The notes under the pieces: model-generated
The model's input: the letters and a program-made list of their open reading frames with translations, nothing else
What the model was told of the DNA's origin: nothing
Databases searched by the model: none
Assembly (NCBI GenBank): GCA_028873695.1
Contig: JAPPNU010000019.1
Location: forward strand, 1-64,000
Length of the DNA: 64,000 nucleotides
Source: Gemmatimonadota bacterium
GTDB taxonomy: Bacteria; Latescibacterota; UBA2968; GCA-2709665
Reading direction: 5' to 3'
Program-made: the position numbers and the translations under genes
Shown here: piece by piece, positions 8,661 to 16,898 of the stretch
Layout: the number at the start of each line of letters is the position of its first letter
Numbering within the stretch: position 1 is the first letter of the stretch

Positions 8661-11216
8661 ATGATGAAGTTGCGCGCCGTACTCAGCCTCCAGCCCACAG
8701 ACAGGCTCCAGGGGATCGCCGATGCAACCGACCATCCGATTCACACCGGCGCCAACAAAACGGTGATGATCGACATGCTGTGTCGCCATCTTTCCAACCC
8801 GTCGCTGGTCCGCAAACGACTGGATACGCTTCAGCCCCCACACAGGGAGTATGTGATCAACCTGGCCTCGGAGGGAGGCGAACTTCTCAAGGAAGACGCC
8901 ATACGCGAGTTGGGAGCGGGATTCACCCACCGCTTCCAGGCCATGCAGGACGCGGTCACCGAAGCCGGTCTCGTCTTCGAAGACGTCGAAACACTCGGGT
9001 CCGACCACAGTCTCGTGGGGATTCCTGAGCCGATCCTGAAAGCCATTCCGCTGCCCGACCTGGGTCAGGGAACGCTCCGCCGCGTGATGCAGTCACGGTC
9101 GATCGGGCTTCTTCGCGCATTCGCGAAGGCGCTGGGATGTGCGTATGAAGATTCTCGACGTGTTTTTGTGGCGCGCGCGATCCGGAGCCGGCTATTGAAT
9201 CCGGAGCATCTGAAAGCCTACATTGTCAACCTGCCGGAAACGAAGAGAGCCATTCTCGATCTTGCCCTGGAAAGAGACGTGATCACACAGAACGAAGTCC
9301 TGAGTGCCATCGGCGAGGACGGACTTCGCGCGCTCGACGAGATGGTCTGGAAGACGCCCCTGTTTTTCCATTCGACGGATCGACTGCTGACCGATACACA
9401 TATGCGTCTGGCCACGGATCTGAAACCGGCAATTCAGGCCCTGGGCGACCGGATTGACGACACGTTCGAGAAAAACGTGGTCAGTTCCGGGCCGGACCCT
9501 TCACAGACACGGGAGCAGACGTCCTTCCTGGTTCCCAATCTATGCACGCTTCTCGGTTTTGTCGAGCAGCGCAGGCCGCGTGTGCTGAAACAGGGCGGCG
9601 TTTCCAGGGCGCGGCTCCGGGACGTGCGCAAATACTACCGGGGCGACATCGATCCGGGTTATTCCGAATTCCTGCTGCTGTTTGCCGAAACGACCGGATT
9701 CATCCGGAGGAATGCCGGTACGTGGCGTCTCGCCGGTGACGTTGCCGACCGGCTCTCCAATGTGTTCGACGTCCGAAATGCGCTCTTCACACTCTGGCGC
9801 GAGACCGACCGCTGGAATGAATGGACCACGGAACGATCCGGCACGCGCGTACGCAACAGGTCCGACGTGCTCAGAGCGCTTCGCCGCGATCTCCTGGACT
9901 GCCTGGCCGACTGTCCCGAAGACAGCTGGATATCCTATCCCCGGTTCTACACGCTGCTGACGCGCAGGTCCGAGTCTTTCGCCCACCTCGAGGGCCGTCC
10001 GCCGGCAGCGCGGGACCCCGTCGGCGGCGGCGGAGACGAACTGCTCAGACGCATTCTCGTTTCCTCGCTGACATGGATGGGCATCGTCGTCCTCGGGAAT
10101 CCGGAGGCTTTCAGTGAGCCCCTCGAGCCGGACCACCGCGGCGTCTTCAAACTCACCGGACCCGGCGCAGCGCTCATCCATGGGCGCGAGCCCGGTGGTT
10201 CCGTCAAGGAGACGTCGTCCCACCGCAACGGACGGTTCATTCTGCAACCGAACCTCGAAATCCTCTCGCCGCCCGACCTGTCCTTCGACATGTACATGCG
10301 GTTGTTTTCCATTGCGGAACTCAGGGAAGTCGACGTACTGGCAAGATTCCGGGTTTCGCCGCAGACTGTCCACCAGGCAATGAGCAGGGGATGGGACGGA
10401 GCTTCCCTCAGGGAGTTTTTACGGACCCACAGCGCCACCGGACTGCCGGAAATGGTGGACGCCCTGATCCAGGAGTGCGAACGAAAACACGGCGAAATCG
10501 AAATCGCGCCCGCTGCCGGCTACCTGGTAAGCGAACGACCCGAACTGCTGGACGAACTCCTGGTACAGAAAAAGGTGGCTTCCCTTCTCGGCGTTCGACT
10601 CTCGCCGACGACGGCCGCGCTCGACCCGTCGACGCGCGTCGATGAACTTGTGGATGCCCTGAAGAGGCGCGGCTACATGCCGAACGTGGCCAGCGGAAAA
10701 CCGGACGGCGAACAGCACGATATTTCGCTGAAGCGTTCGGAACTGCTGCAACTGGCGGGGTTTCTGGAGGCCGCCATCCAGTCATTCAACGCTCGTTCGA
10801 TACCCCTGCCCGAGGACCTGGAACGCCTCCGGGATCGGGTCCGAAGAAGCCTCCGGGGCATACCTGAAAGCGAGTGCAGAAGCGCTTTGGACGACTGTTG
10901 CCGGTCCTTTGAGTCGCTGTTCAGAGGAGGTCCGAGCCGCGACGACGTCCAGGCGCTCTCGCAGTACCGGGGCGCCAATCCGGCCACCTGCGAAAGCGAC
11001 ATCGCCCGACTCATCGAATATGCCATTGAACGTCGCCTCTGCCTGGAGATTGTCTACCGGGCCGAACGCAGCGGCAGAGATACAACCCGTTCAATTGAGC
11101 CGATCCTTGTGGATCACGGGGTACTCTATGGCTTTTGCAGGCACCGCAAAGGCGAACGGCCGTTCCGGATCGACAGGATTCAGTGCGCCGGATTGACGCT
11201 CTCAATATCGAGATGA
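8661..11216 (+). CDS. Helicase-associated (XPB/Ssl2 N-terminal-like) protein with C-terminal WYL domain
   Basis: An 851-residue protein with no Walker motifs. The central part (about residues 510-680, around FILQPNLEILSPPDLSF and the ELREVDVLARFRVSP segment) resembles the helicase-C3/XPB N-terminal DNA-interaction module found alone in many bacteria. The last 80 residues look like a WYL ligand-sensing domain: LIEYAIERRLCLEIVYRAE, SIEPILV, VLYGFCRHR and RPFRIDRI. WYL domains often bind nucleic acid or ligands in regulators of DNA damage or phage defence; here a role is inference only. It has its own strong promoter and appears monocistronic. Confidence 0.72.
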   Translation: MMKLRAVLSLQPTDRLQGIADATDHPIHTGANKTVMIDMLCRHLSNPSLVRKRLDTLQPPHREYVINLASEGGELLKEDAIRELGAGFTHRFQAMQDAVTEAGLVFEDVETLGSDHSLVGIPEPILKAIPLPDLGQGTLRRVMQSRSIGLLRAFAKALGCAYEDSRRVFVARAIRSRLLNPEHLKAYIVNLPETKRAILDLALERDVITQNEVLSAIGEDGLRALDEMVWKTPLFFHSTDRLLTDTHMRLATDLKPAIQALGDRIDDTFEKNVVSSGPDPSQTREQTSFLVPNLCTLLGFVEQRRPRVLKQGGVSRARLRDVRKYYRGDIDPGYSEFLLLFAETTGFIRRNAGTWRLAGDVADRLSNVFDVRNALFTLWRETDRWNEWTTERSGTRVRNRSDVLRALRRDLLDCLADCPEDSWISYPRFYTLLTRRSESFAHLEGRPPAARDPVGGGGDELLRRILVSSLTWMGIVVLGNPEAFSEPLEPDHRGVFKLTGPGAALIHGREPGGSVKETSSHRNGRFILQPNLEILSPPDLSFDMYMRLFSIAELREVDVLARFRVSPQTVHQAMSRGWDGASLREFLRTHSATGLPEMVDALIQECERKHGEIEIAPAAGYLVSERPELLDELLVQKKVASLLGVRLSPTTAALDPSTRVDELVDALKRRGYMPNVASGKPDGEQHDISLKRSELLQLAGFLEAAIQSFNARSIPLPEDLERLRDRVRRSLRGIPESECRSALDDCCRSFESLFRGGPSRDDVQALSQYRGANPATCESDIARLIEYAIERRLCLEIVYRAERSGRDTTRSIEPILVDHGVLYGFCRHRKGERPFRIDRIQCAGLTLSISR

Positions 11217-11284
11217 CGTCGTGGGGCTTCCACCCCGGCGCCAAGGCTGAGTCGCACCCACCCGCAAAAACGAAGGTGCGCCGC

Positions 11285-11313
11285 TTGACACGTCGGGTCG
11301 CAGGCCCTATATT
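11285..11313 (+). promoter_or_regulatory. Sigma-70-type promoter for the epimerase/FTR-like pair
   Basis: TTGACA, 17-bp spacer, TATATT, about 90 bp upstream of the start at 11403. The match is very close to consensus. Confidence 0.8.
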
Positions 11314-11402
11314 TCGCCTCGACGCATCCGCCAACATTGATCTGATGCCCCCCGGGGAACCTGGATCGGGCGGACTTGCCCCGGACTGTCAGGAGACCCG
11401 AT

Positions 11403-12218
11403 ATGCCGCTGAAATACTCCATTCGCGAAAATATGGCGCCGGGGAACACCATTACGGACAAATTCCGCAACCTTGCGGATATCGGTATCGAAGGCATTGA
11501 AATCACCACCAGCAGTTCAGCGGCGCATGCCGGCGAAATCCGCAAGGCAGCCGTTGAAACCGGCGTTACCCCCAACATTTTTTCGATCCGGGGATCGATG
11601 GGACTCCTCGATGCCAGGATCGAGGAACGCAGGAGGGCGGCGCAAGACCTCAAGGACGCGCTTACGCTTTGCGGCGACCTGGGCGGCGTCGGGGTTATAT
11701 TCCCTCCACTGATCGCGATAAAACTCCAACATGGCCACCGTATACCGGATCTGTCACCTCTTGAGACCACAGCGCGCCTGGAATCGACGCTGCTCACCGA
11801 AATCCTGAAACACGATATCGGTCCGCACGCGGAAGCCTGCGGATGCAGCGTCATCATCGAACCGCTCAACCGTTACGAACAATGGTGGCCGTGCACCCTC
11901 GCGGACGGGCTCGAGATCTGCAATGCCGCTGACAGCCCCGGAGTCACGCTTATGGCGGACTTCTTTCACATGAGCATTGAAGAGTCCGATATGGCGGAAG
12001 CAATCCGCACCTGCGGAGAGCGGATCACGAACGTGCATCTGGCCGACAGCAACCGGGTCCTCCCGGGCTATGGACATACCGACTTCACGCCCGCCCTGCA
12101 GGCCCTGGACGAAATCGGTTACGGTTATTTCAGCGGCTTCGAATGCGCCATCCCACCGGGAAACGACCCCAGAGCCGAACTCAGGAAGTCCATGGACTAT
12201 CTCGACGGCCTCCGTTAG
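11403..12218 (+). CDS. Sugar phosphate isomerase/epimerase (xylose-isomerase-like TIM barrel) 1
   Basis: A 271-residue TIM-barrel enzyme of the xylose isomerase-like superfamily, which isomerise or epimerise sugars, sugar acids or cyclitols using a divalent metal. Candidate metal ligands are spaced as usual: VIIEPLNRYE (Glu), LMADFFHM (Asp, His), NVHLADSNR (His) and FSGFECAI (Glu). The start MPLKYSIRENMAPG is chosen because AGGAGA precedes it; an ATG nine codons upstream is weaker. It is followed after about 50 bp by the FTR-like gene and shares its promoter. Substrate unknown. Confidence 0.85.
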   Translation: MPLKYSIRENMAPGNTITDKFRNLADIGIEGIEITTSSSAAHAGEIRKAAVETGVTPNIFSIRGSMGLLDARIEERRRAAQDLKDALTLCGDLGGVGVIFPPLIAIKLQHGHRIPDLSPLETTARLESTLLTEILKHDIGPHAEACGCSVIIEPLNRYEQWWPCTLADGLEICNAADSPGVTLMADFFHMSIEESDMAEAIRTCGERITNVHLADSNRVLPGYGHTDFTPALQALDEIGYGYFSGFECAIPPGNDPRAELRKSMDYLDGLR

Positions 12219-12269
12219 AATATCCCGTTCCCACCATACTGACAACTCCCGACGCACCGGAGACCCCCA

Positions 12270-12680
12270 ATGGACCAGCCATCGGAAAAAAGCCTGAAGC
12301 GCATGTGGGTCTACTTCGAGAAATACTGCGAGAAAACCGGCACGACCGGTCATCCCGACCGGGGCATCACCGAAGCCGTCGTCAACGGCCTGGCGGCTCA
12401 CGTCGACGAACTCGGTCGTCCGCTGTGCCCCTGCAACTTCTATCCCGACAAGAAAGCGGAAATCGAACGCAGCAGGGAATGGATCTGCGCCTGCGACGAG
12501 ATGAAGATCTACAAATATTGCCACTGCCTGCTCTTTGTCACCCCCGACGGACTGCCCGTCACCGAATATCTGCCGGAAGGACACGAAGGCCGGGAGTCTT
12601 ACGGTCTCGTCAAGGACCCCACCCCCGAAAAGGGCCGTGAAGCCCGCCGCCGCGCCGCCGAGAAGGAATCCGGGGCGTGA
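12270..12680 (+). CDS. Ferredoxin:thioredoxin reductase catalytic-chain-like [4Fe-4S] protein
   Basis: A 136-residue protein carrying the FTR beta-chain signature: CPC (in RPLCPCNFYP), 17 residues later CAC (REWICACDE), then 8 residues and CHC (KYCHCLLFV). In FTR these cysteines hold the cluster and the redox-active disulfide that reduces thioredoxins using ferredoxin electrons. The family also occurs in non-photosynthetic bacteria and archaea. No variable chain, ferredoxin or thioredoxin is adjacent, so its partner is unknown. The tail after residue 110 is charged and probably disordered. Confidence 0.85.
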   Translation: MDQPSEKSLKRMWVYFEKYCEKTGTTGHPDRGITEAVVNGLAAHVDELGRPLCPCNFYPDKKAEIERSREWICACDEMKIYKYCHCLLFVTPDGLPVTEYLPEGHEGRESYGLVKDPTPEKGREARRRAAEKESGA

Positions 12681-12799
12681 AAGCCGGACCCGTATGAGAA
12701 TTGTCACTGATTTCCCTGCTTCTGCCGGGCATTGCGGACAAACAGCTTCCTGAAAAGTCATCGGTACGGCCGCCGGCGCCGCGCCTCGACCGAACCGGA

Positions 12800-13702
12800 T
12801 CAGGAACCGGTCGCAAACGCGTCCGCAACCGAATCAGCCGGGAGCCCTTCAAGGCAAACCATCTCGTCTTCCACCTCCTGCGTCAACAGCATTCGCAGGT
12901 GTGGATCGTCAACCGCCTTGCGCGCCATCTCCTTCGCTCCTGCCGTCACCTTGTCGCGCGCCCAGGCCGCCACGCCTTCCGATCCGAGACAGTCGGATTC
13001 AAAGATCAAGATTTCCCCTGGACCCGGGACCAGTGTCCGTAGGTCCAGAGCCAGCGCCAGAATAAGGTGTCGAACGAAATCGCTGAATCCGCACTCGTTC
13101 ACGGCCTCGGCAAATGGCTGCAAAACGGATGGCGGCAGAAGCCGGATGAAGCGCAGGCGGGCGTGCAGTTCCCGAAACCTGGCGTAATCCGTGAGCGGAT
13201 CCACGTGTTCGTCGTCTTCATCCTCCCCTCCTGAAACCGTCCAGGTCTCCGGGACCACGCGGGACCATCGGTCGATCTGAGAGGCGTAGTCGCGCAACAG
13301 ACGTGACTCCGGCCTTCCCGGAATCGAGCGGCATACGCGGTTCATCTCCTTAAAACGCACATACGATTCCTCCCAGCCCCGCTTTCGAATTCTCTCGAAA
13401 TCGCCTTCGGCAAGCAGGTCCACGCCACGATCGAGATCCTGCTCCGAAATCGTCGTCAGGCCGAGTTCAAGGCTGATCAGCGCCTTGCCCACCCCCTGTT
13501 CCAGTACAGTCCGCGAAACGGCTATCCCGGTCCGGTACCGCTGGCCGTATCTCATCCCCGTTGACCGCAGATAGGCCAGCAGGACGTCGGGCGTACGTTC
13601 GGGCAGTCTTCCATGCCGGACCCCCAGGGCGACAGCCTGACCCAGAAACCCCTCCGATTCGATTCTGAGTCTGGAGAGATCAACGCCTGCGGGAAGATTC
13701 AT
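12800..13702 (-). CDS. Hypothetical protein, downstream member of an overlapping pair
   Basis: A 300-residue soluble protein of unrecognised family. The start MNLPAGVDLSRLRIESEGF is chosen because GGAGGAGGGG precedes it; longer in-frame starts would run through low-complexity arginine-rich text that is the shadow of the neighbour. It is mainly helical, with an acidic linker (GGEDEDDEHVD) near the middle and no membrane segment. It overlaps the 3' end of the upstream gene by 23 bp, so the two are translationally coupled. A distant resemblance to DUF6178-type proteins is possible but I cannot confirm it. Confidence 0.7.
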   Translation of the reverse strand: MNLPAGVDLSRLRIESEGFLGQAVALGVRHGRLPERTPDVLLAYLRSTGMRYGQRYRTGIAVSRTVLEQGVGKALISLELGLTTISEQDLDRGVDLLAEGDFERIRKRGWEESYVRFKEMNRVCRSIPGRPESRLLRDYASQIDRWSRVVPETWTVSGGEDEDDEHVDPLTDYARFRELHARLRFIRLLPPSVLQPFAEAVNECGFSDFVRHLILALALDLRTLVPGPGEILIFESDCLGSEGVAAWARDKVTAGAKEMARKAVDDPHLRMLLTQEVEDEMVCLEGLPADSVADAFATGS

Positions 13703-14699
13703 TCGACCCCTCCTCCGTCCTTTCATCCTGCTCCGCCTCCGCCTGCAGGCTCGTATCCGCCGATTCACCGTCGTCCACGGCCCGTTCCCATGCAATTCGG
13801 ATGACCTGGGAGAGCAAGTCCGGCGCCGCTTCATAGAGCGCATCGAGTACGACGCCGGTTTCCGGATCGTCGATAAACGCGGAGGGACGGGTCCCACCCA
13901 GTCCCTCCGCGGAAAACAGCCGGAAGCGATAGACCGGAAAGCCGCCGAAAGAAACGACCTCATTCAGCCTCAAGTGTTCCAATCTGTCCTGCAGCGCGTC
14001 TCCCAGAAGTTCGGGATCCACGGCGCGCAAGAGTTCGGCCCGCCGGTCGAATTCACGAAGCGTCGACAGGGCCTGCAGCCACTCCCAGGACACTCGCGTG
14101 CGCAAGCCCGGATTGTCTACCCGGTCCAGTGTTTCCGCCATCGTGCTTTGCAGAACACCGGGGGACATCGCCCGGATCAGGTCCGTATTGAACTTTCCTT
14201 CGTCGGGATCTATTGAAATCAGGTTTCCCAGCGTCTCGGCCGGCAGCAGTTCCACAACTCCGGCGCTGTAGCCCGGATCGCCGGAGCGGCGGGCGCCTGT
14301 CATTGAGAGCATCTCTTCCGGCGCTTCGCTCATCGCCACCAGTGCGGCCTGCTCCTCCACGGGAAGCGCCTGCACCAGCGTTCGAGCCTGTTCGGCTTCA
14401 CCCTTCGCCAGAAGCCTGCGCACCTCGCTTTCACGTCCGACCAGGTCGATGAGACGACCGGACCAATCTCCGGCCAGTACGAGGTCTCCCCTGACCTCCA
14501 CTGAATCGCGTGCGGCCGGTTCAGAAGCGCCGCGTTGCGCCGCGTCGCGATCGTCATCCGTTCGGCGCCGCCTTTCCTGACGCAGCTGACACCGCAGGCA
14601 GGTCGACACACCGGGCATTGCCGATCTGCGTTCCCTGGGAATCTTCGCCCCGCACACCGAGCAAAATTCCCGGTGGCGAATGACAGGCTTCTGTTCCAT
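13680..14699 (-). CDS. Hypothetical protein with N-terminal C4 zinc finger
   Basis: A 339-residue protein. The start MEQKPVIRHREF has GCGGAGG six bases upstream, better than the two earlier ATGs. The N-terminus has CSVCGAKIP (CxxC) followed about 20 residues later by CLRCQLR (CxxC), a DksA/TraR-like or ribbon-type zinc finger. The rest is helical and acidic, with a repeated texture around aspartate-proline turns (ALPVEEQAALVAMSEAPEEM, SIDPDEGKFN, AVDPELLGDAL). No membrane segment or catalytic motif is seen. It is coupled to the gene at 12800-13702 and expressed from a readable promoter at 14786-14814. Confidence 0.72.
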   Translation of the reverse strand: MEQKPVIRHREFCSVCGAKIPRERRSAMPGVSTCLRCQLRQERRRRTDDDRDAAQRGASEPAARDSVEVRGDLVLAGDWSGRLIDLVGRESEVRRLLAKGEAEQARTLVQALPVEEQAALVAMSEAPEEMLSMTGARRSGDPGYSAGVVELLPAETLGNLISIDPDEGKFNTDLIRAMSPGVLQSTMAETLDRVDNPGLRTRVSWEWLQALSTLREFDRRAELLRAVDPELLGDALQDRLEHLRLNEVVSFGGFPVYRFRLFSAEGLGGTRPSAFIDDPETGVVLDALYEAAPDLLSQVIRIAWERAVDDGESADTSLQAEAEQDERTEEGSNESSRRR

Positions 14700-14785
14700 G
14701 TGCATCCTCCGCGTATGCACGGAGAGGCCACTCCGGCAACCGATGCGGGCTTGAGGCCGGGAAAACGAACGAACGGCATGAGGAC

Positions 14786-14814
14786 AAAATACGGAACAAA
14801 AACAGAAAAGTCAA
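14786..14814 (-). promoter_or_regulatory. Sigma-70-type promoter for the zinc-finger gene pair
   Basis: Read on the minus strand: TTGACT, 17-bp spacer, TATTTT, leading to a transcript start about 80 bp before the ATG at 14699. Its -35 lies 34 bp from the -35 of the opposing promoter. Confidence 0.7.
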
Positions 14815-14847
14815 TATAAAATTATGTTTTTAAAGGATTTAAATTTA

Positions 14848-14876
14848 TTGACTTTGTGCCGTCACATTGCTATATT
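14848..14876 (+). promoter_or_regulatory. Sigma-70-type promoter reading into non-coding DNA
   Basis: TTGACT, 17-bp spacer, TATATT. A transcript would start near 14883 and meet the perfect hairpin at 14887-14920 at once; no coding start follows for more than 600 bp. Confidence 0.75.
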
Positions 14877-14882
14877 TATACA

Positions 14883-15320
14883 CGTTAAAGGGCCGATACT
14901 GCTGCGTGTTTCGGCCCTTTTCGGTATGTAAACGGCATCCGGCGGACCGCAATAATGCCCGCCATCCCTCCCGCCTTGCTGCGTTGCATGGGTAGAGGCG
15001 GCCGCGGCGCCGTCGCTCGCCGAACCTGCGCGGGTCGAAGGCGCCGGCTCCCGAGCCGTTCATTGGATGGGAGGCACGGGACCGCCGGCAGGATTCCGGC
15101 TTCCGACCTCGGGACGGAACCCAGGTGTGAATTGTCCGCGACTAAAGGTGGTTTTGTTGTATAACCGGTTGTATTTCAATAAGTTCAGTCAAGTCTGACA
15201 CGAAAGCATTTCAAGGGATGGCGGAAGCTGTCGGCCAGCGTCATTTCGCGAGGTCTGCGAACGCAGGCATTCATCGCATCGGCCCGGAAGCGTGGCATCT
15301 GTCCTGCTCCCGGCCTTTTT
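14883..15320 (+). ncRNA. Candidate non-coding RNA or long attenuated leader
   Basis: The interval starts at the predicted transcription start of a strong promoter and ends at a GC-rich stem with TTTTT. Its 5' end folds into a perfect 10-bp stem, AAAGGGCCGA with TCGGCCCTTT (14887-14896 with 14911-14920). A CGGCTC/GAGCCG hairpin lies near 15050. It lacks signatures of RNase P, tmRNA, 6S and SRP RNA. The 5' hairpin could itself stop transcription, in which case the product would be only about 40 nt. Confidence 0.35.
15281..15320 (+). terminator. Possible rho-independent terminator
   Basis: Imperfect stem GGCCCGG...CCCGGCC (one mismatch) with a loop of about 24 bases, followed by TTTTT at 15316-15320. 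Confidence 0.4.
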
Positions 15321-15381
15321 CGTCGATCCCGACTGTCTTACGCTGAATTCTGGCCCCTGTACAAATGAGGCCAGATATCCC

Positions 15382-15409
15382 TTGACAGATTTGACCGGCA
15401 CGCTGTAAT
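15382..15409 (+). promoter_or_regulatory. Sigma-70-type promoter of the OmpR-like regulator
   Basis: TTGACA, 16-bp spacer, TGTAAT, about 110 bp before the start at 15520. The leader contains two perfect hairpins: GTCCCGGT/ACCGGGAC (15429-15447) and CCGGAC/GTCCGG (15456-15475). Confidence 0.65.
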
Positions 15410-15519
15410 TTCCGCCGTCAGGTTGCAGGTCCCGGTTCGACCGGGACGAGGTTGACCGGACACATTTGCGTCCGGAGCGATATCCGCCGCAAATCCGCGG
15501 CAAGATGCCACGCCCGTCT

Positions 15520-16203
15520 ATGTCCCACATCCTGCTGCTTGCCAGTGAATCACGGGGTATGCGCCTGAAGTCAGACCTGGAATCGATCGGTCATTCCGTT
15601 TCACGCCCGGCCTGGAACGACGAACGCGTTGCGTTGTCCGACACCGGCATCCAGCCCGGCAACCCTGTTGATCTCCTCGTCGTCGACGACACGCTGCCCG
15701 GCCATCTGCCCAACCGGGTCCAACGCCTGCTGCGGCCTCCCGCTTCCCGCAATACGCCCGTGCTGCTCATCACAGACGAGGCCCGCGTGGCAAACGTCGA
15801 CTTCTCAGCCGGAATCACGGACTTCATCACACAACCCTATTCCCTCGAACAGCTGGAAACCCGCCTGCGGCTGATCCTCGGGCGCACGGAACGAAGGGAC
15901 GTTATCCGGCTGGACGAGCTGGTCATCAATCTGGTGCGCTACGAAGTCCGCGTCAACGAGGTCCTCGTGGACCTCACGTTGAAAGAGTACGAACTGCTGA
16001 AGTATCTGGTCGCCCACCGGGGTCGCGTCTTTACGCGTTCGGACCTGCTCGACCGCATCTGGGGATACGACTATCACGGGGGCATGCGCACCGTCGACGT
16101 ACACGTCGCGCGACTCAGAGCGAAACTGGCCGGCTTCAATGGTACGATTTCCACGGTAAGGGGAGTCGGGTACGGATTCGACTGGCCTTCGGACCCGACT
16201 TGA
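15520..16203 (+). CDS. OmpR/PhoB-family response regulator with atypical receiver
   Basis: A 227-residue regulator: receiver about 1-120, winged-helix DNA-binding domain about 130-225. The winged helix is standard (LTLKEYELLKYLVAHRGRVF, RSDLLDRIWG, VDVHVARLRAKL, TVRGVGYGF). The receiver is not: the acidic pair at the end of strand 1 is replaced by ASES (ILLLASESRG), the phospho-acceptor Asp in LLVVDDTLPG is present, the Thr of ITDEA is present, but the conserved Lys is Gln (FITQPYS). No histidine kinase is adjacent. Such receivers often work without phosphorylation. It precedes the five-gene operon at 16309-20463 by 105 bp and may control it (inference). Confidence 0.9.
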   Translation: MSHILLLASESRGMRLKSDLESIGHSVSRPAWNDERVALSDTGIQPGNPVDLLVVDDTLPGHLPNRVQRLLRPPASRNTPVLLITDEARVANVDFSAGITDFITQPYSLEQLETRLRLILGRTERRDVIRLDELVINLVRYEVRVNEVLVDLTLKEYELLKYLVAHRGRVFTRSDLLDRIWGYDYHGGMRTVDVHVARLRAKLAGFNGTISTVRGVGYGFDWPSDPT

Positions 16204-16308
16204 TTCTGCATCCGGGTCCAGAGGCGCCGCGCGGGTACAGAGCGTGGCTCCAATCCCATAACTTGTTGTTATTCCCGCACGTGACAACCGCAAAGACGGA
16301 GGACACAT

Positions 16309-16866
16309 ATGGATGGCGTAACACATCTGACGATGAAGGAACTCGAACAGGGTCTGGACGACGTACGGAACTCACCGGAGGACGAAGGCGTTGTGAAGTT
16401 GATCGTGCGCCGGCCGGACGTGGAACGGCGCGAAGTGCTCGCCGAGGGTGAGCTTCACCCGTCGGAAGGCCTCGTCGGCGACAACTGGAAGTCCCGCGGC
16501 AGTTCCCGGACGCCGGACGGATCGGCTGATCCCTTTACACAGCTTACCGTCATGAACGCCAGGTGCGCCGCCCTCGTCGCTCAGGACGACGGCCGCTGGC
16601 AGTTCGCCGGCGATCAGTTGTACGTGGACCTGGACCTGAGCGAAGACAACCTGCCGGCCGGTACCCGATTGTCGCTCGGAACCGCCGTGATCAGGGTGTC
16701 TGAGCAGCCCCATACGGGTTGCCGGAAATTCGTGTCCCGTTTTGGCGTCGATGCCATGAAATTCGTCAATTCACGCCAGGGAAGGCAACTCCGGCTCCGC
16801 GGACTCAACGCACGGGTGGTTCAACCCGGAACGGTCCGGGTGGGCGATGTCGTGAGAAAGGTGTAA
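16309..16866 (+). CDS. MOSC domain protein
   Basis: A 185-residue protein with the MOSC (molybdenum cofactor sulfurase C-terminal) fold: PSEGLVGDNW near residue 50, FTQLTVMN, and the conserved cysteine in HTGCRKF (about residue 138), which in the family carries persulfide or binds Moco. GGAGGA precedes the ATG. Stand-alone MOSC proteins are used in sulfur or metal-cofactor delivery and in reductive detoxification (YiiM-like). It is the first gene of a tight operon (32-bp gap to the next). Confidence 0.88.
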   Translation: MDGVTHLTMKELEQGLDDVRNSPEDEGVVKLIVRRPDVERREVLAEGELHPSEGLVGDNWKSRGSSRTPDGSADPFTQLTVMNARCAALVAQDDGRWQFAGDQLYVDLDLSEDNLPAGTRLSLGTAVIRVSEQPHTGCRKFVSRFGVDAMKFVNSRQGRQLRLRGLNARVVQPGTVRVGDVVRKV

Positions 16867-16898
16867 TTCTAAGGCGGTCCGAACCGGCGGAGGCGTTA

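Larger units (their letters stand above)
14700..15519. other. Gene-free 820-bp region with divergent promoters and hairpins
   Basis: An AT-rich centre (14780-14880) holds two divergent near-consensus promoters. To the right are a perfect 10-bp stem hairpin (14887-14920), GC-rich sequence without convincing ORFs, a GC hairpin with five T at 15281-15320, and then a second promoter and two perfect hairpins ahead of the regulator gene. It could contain a structured RNA; no known rnpB, ssrA, 6S or SRP signature was found. Confidence 0.6.

Noticed and set aside
14955..15164. 69-codon plus-strand ORF in the gene-free region
   Set aside because: No ribosome site, arginine-rich GC-biased text and no similarity to a known small protein; the region looks non-coding.
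15429..15447. tRNA T-arm-like sequence CCCGGTTCGACCGGG
   Set aside because: The loop is too short for a T-arm and no acceptor, D- or anticodon arm can be built around it; it is a simple hairpin in a leader.
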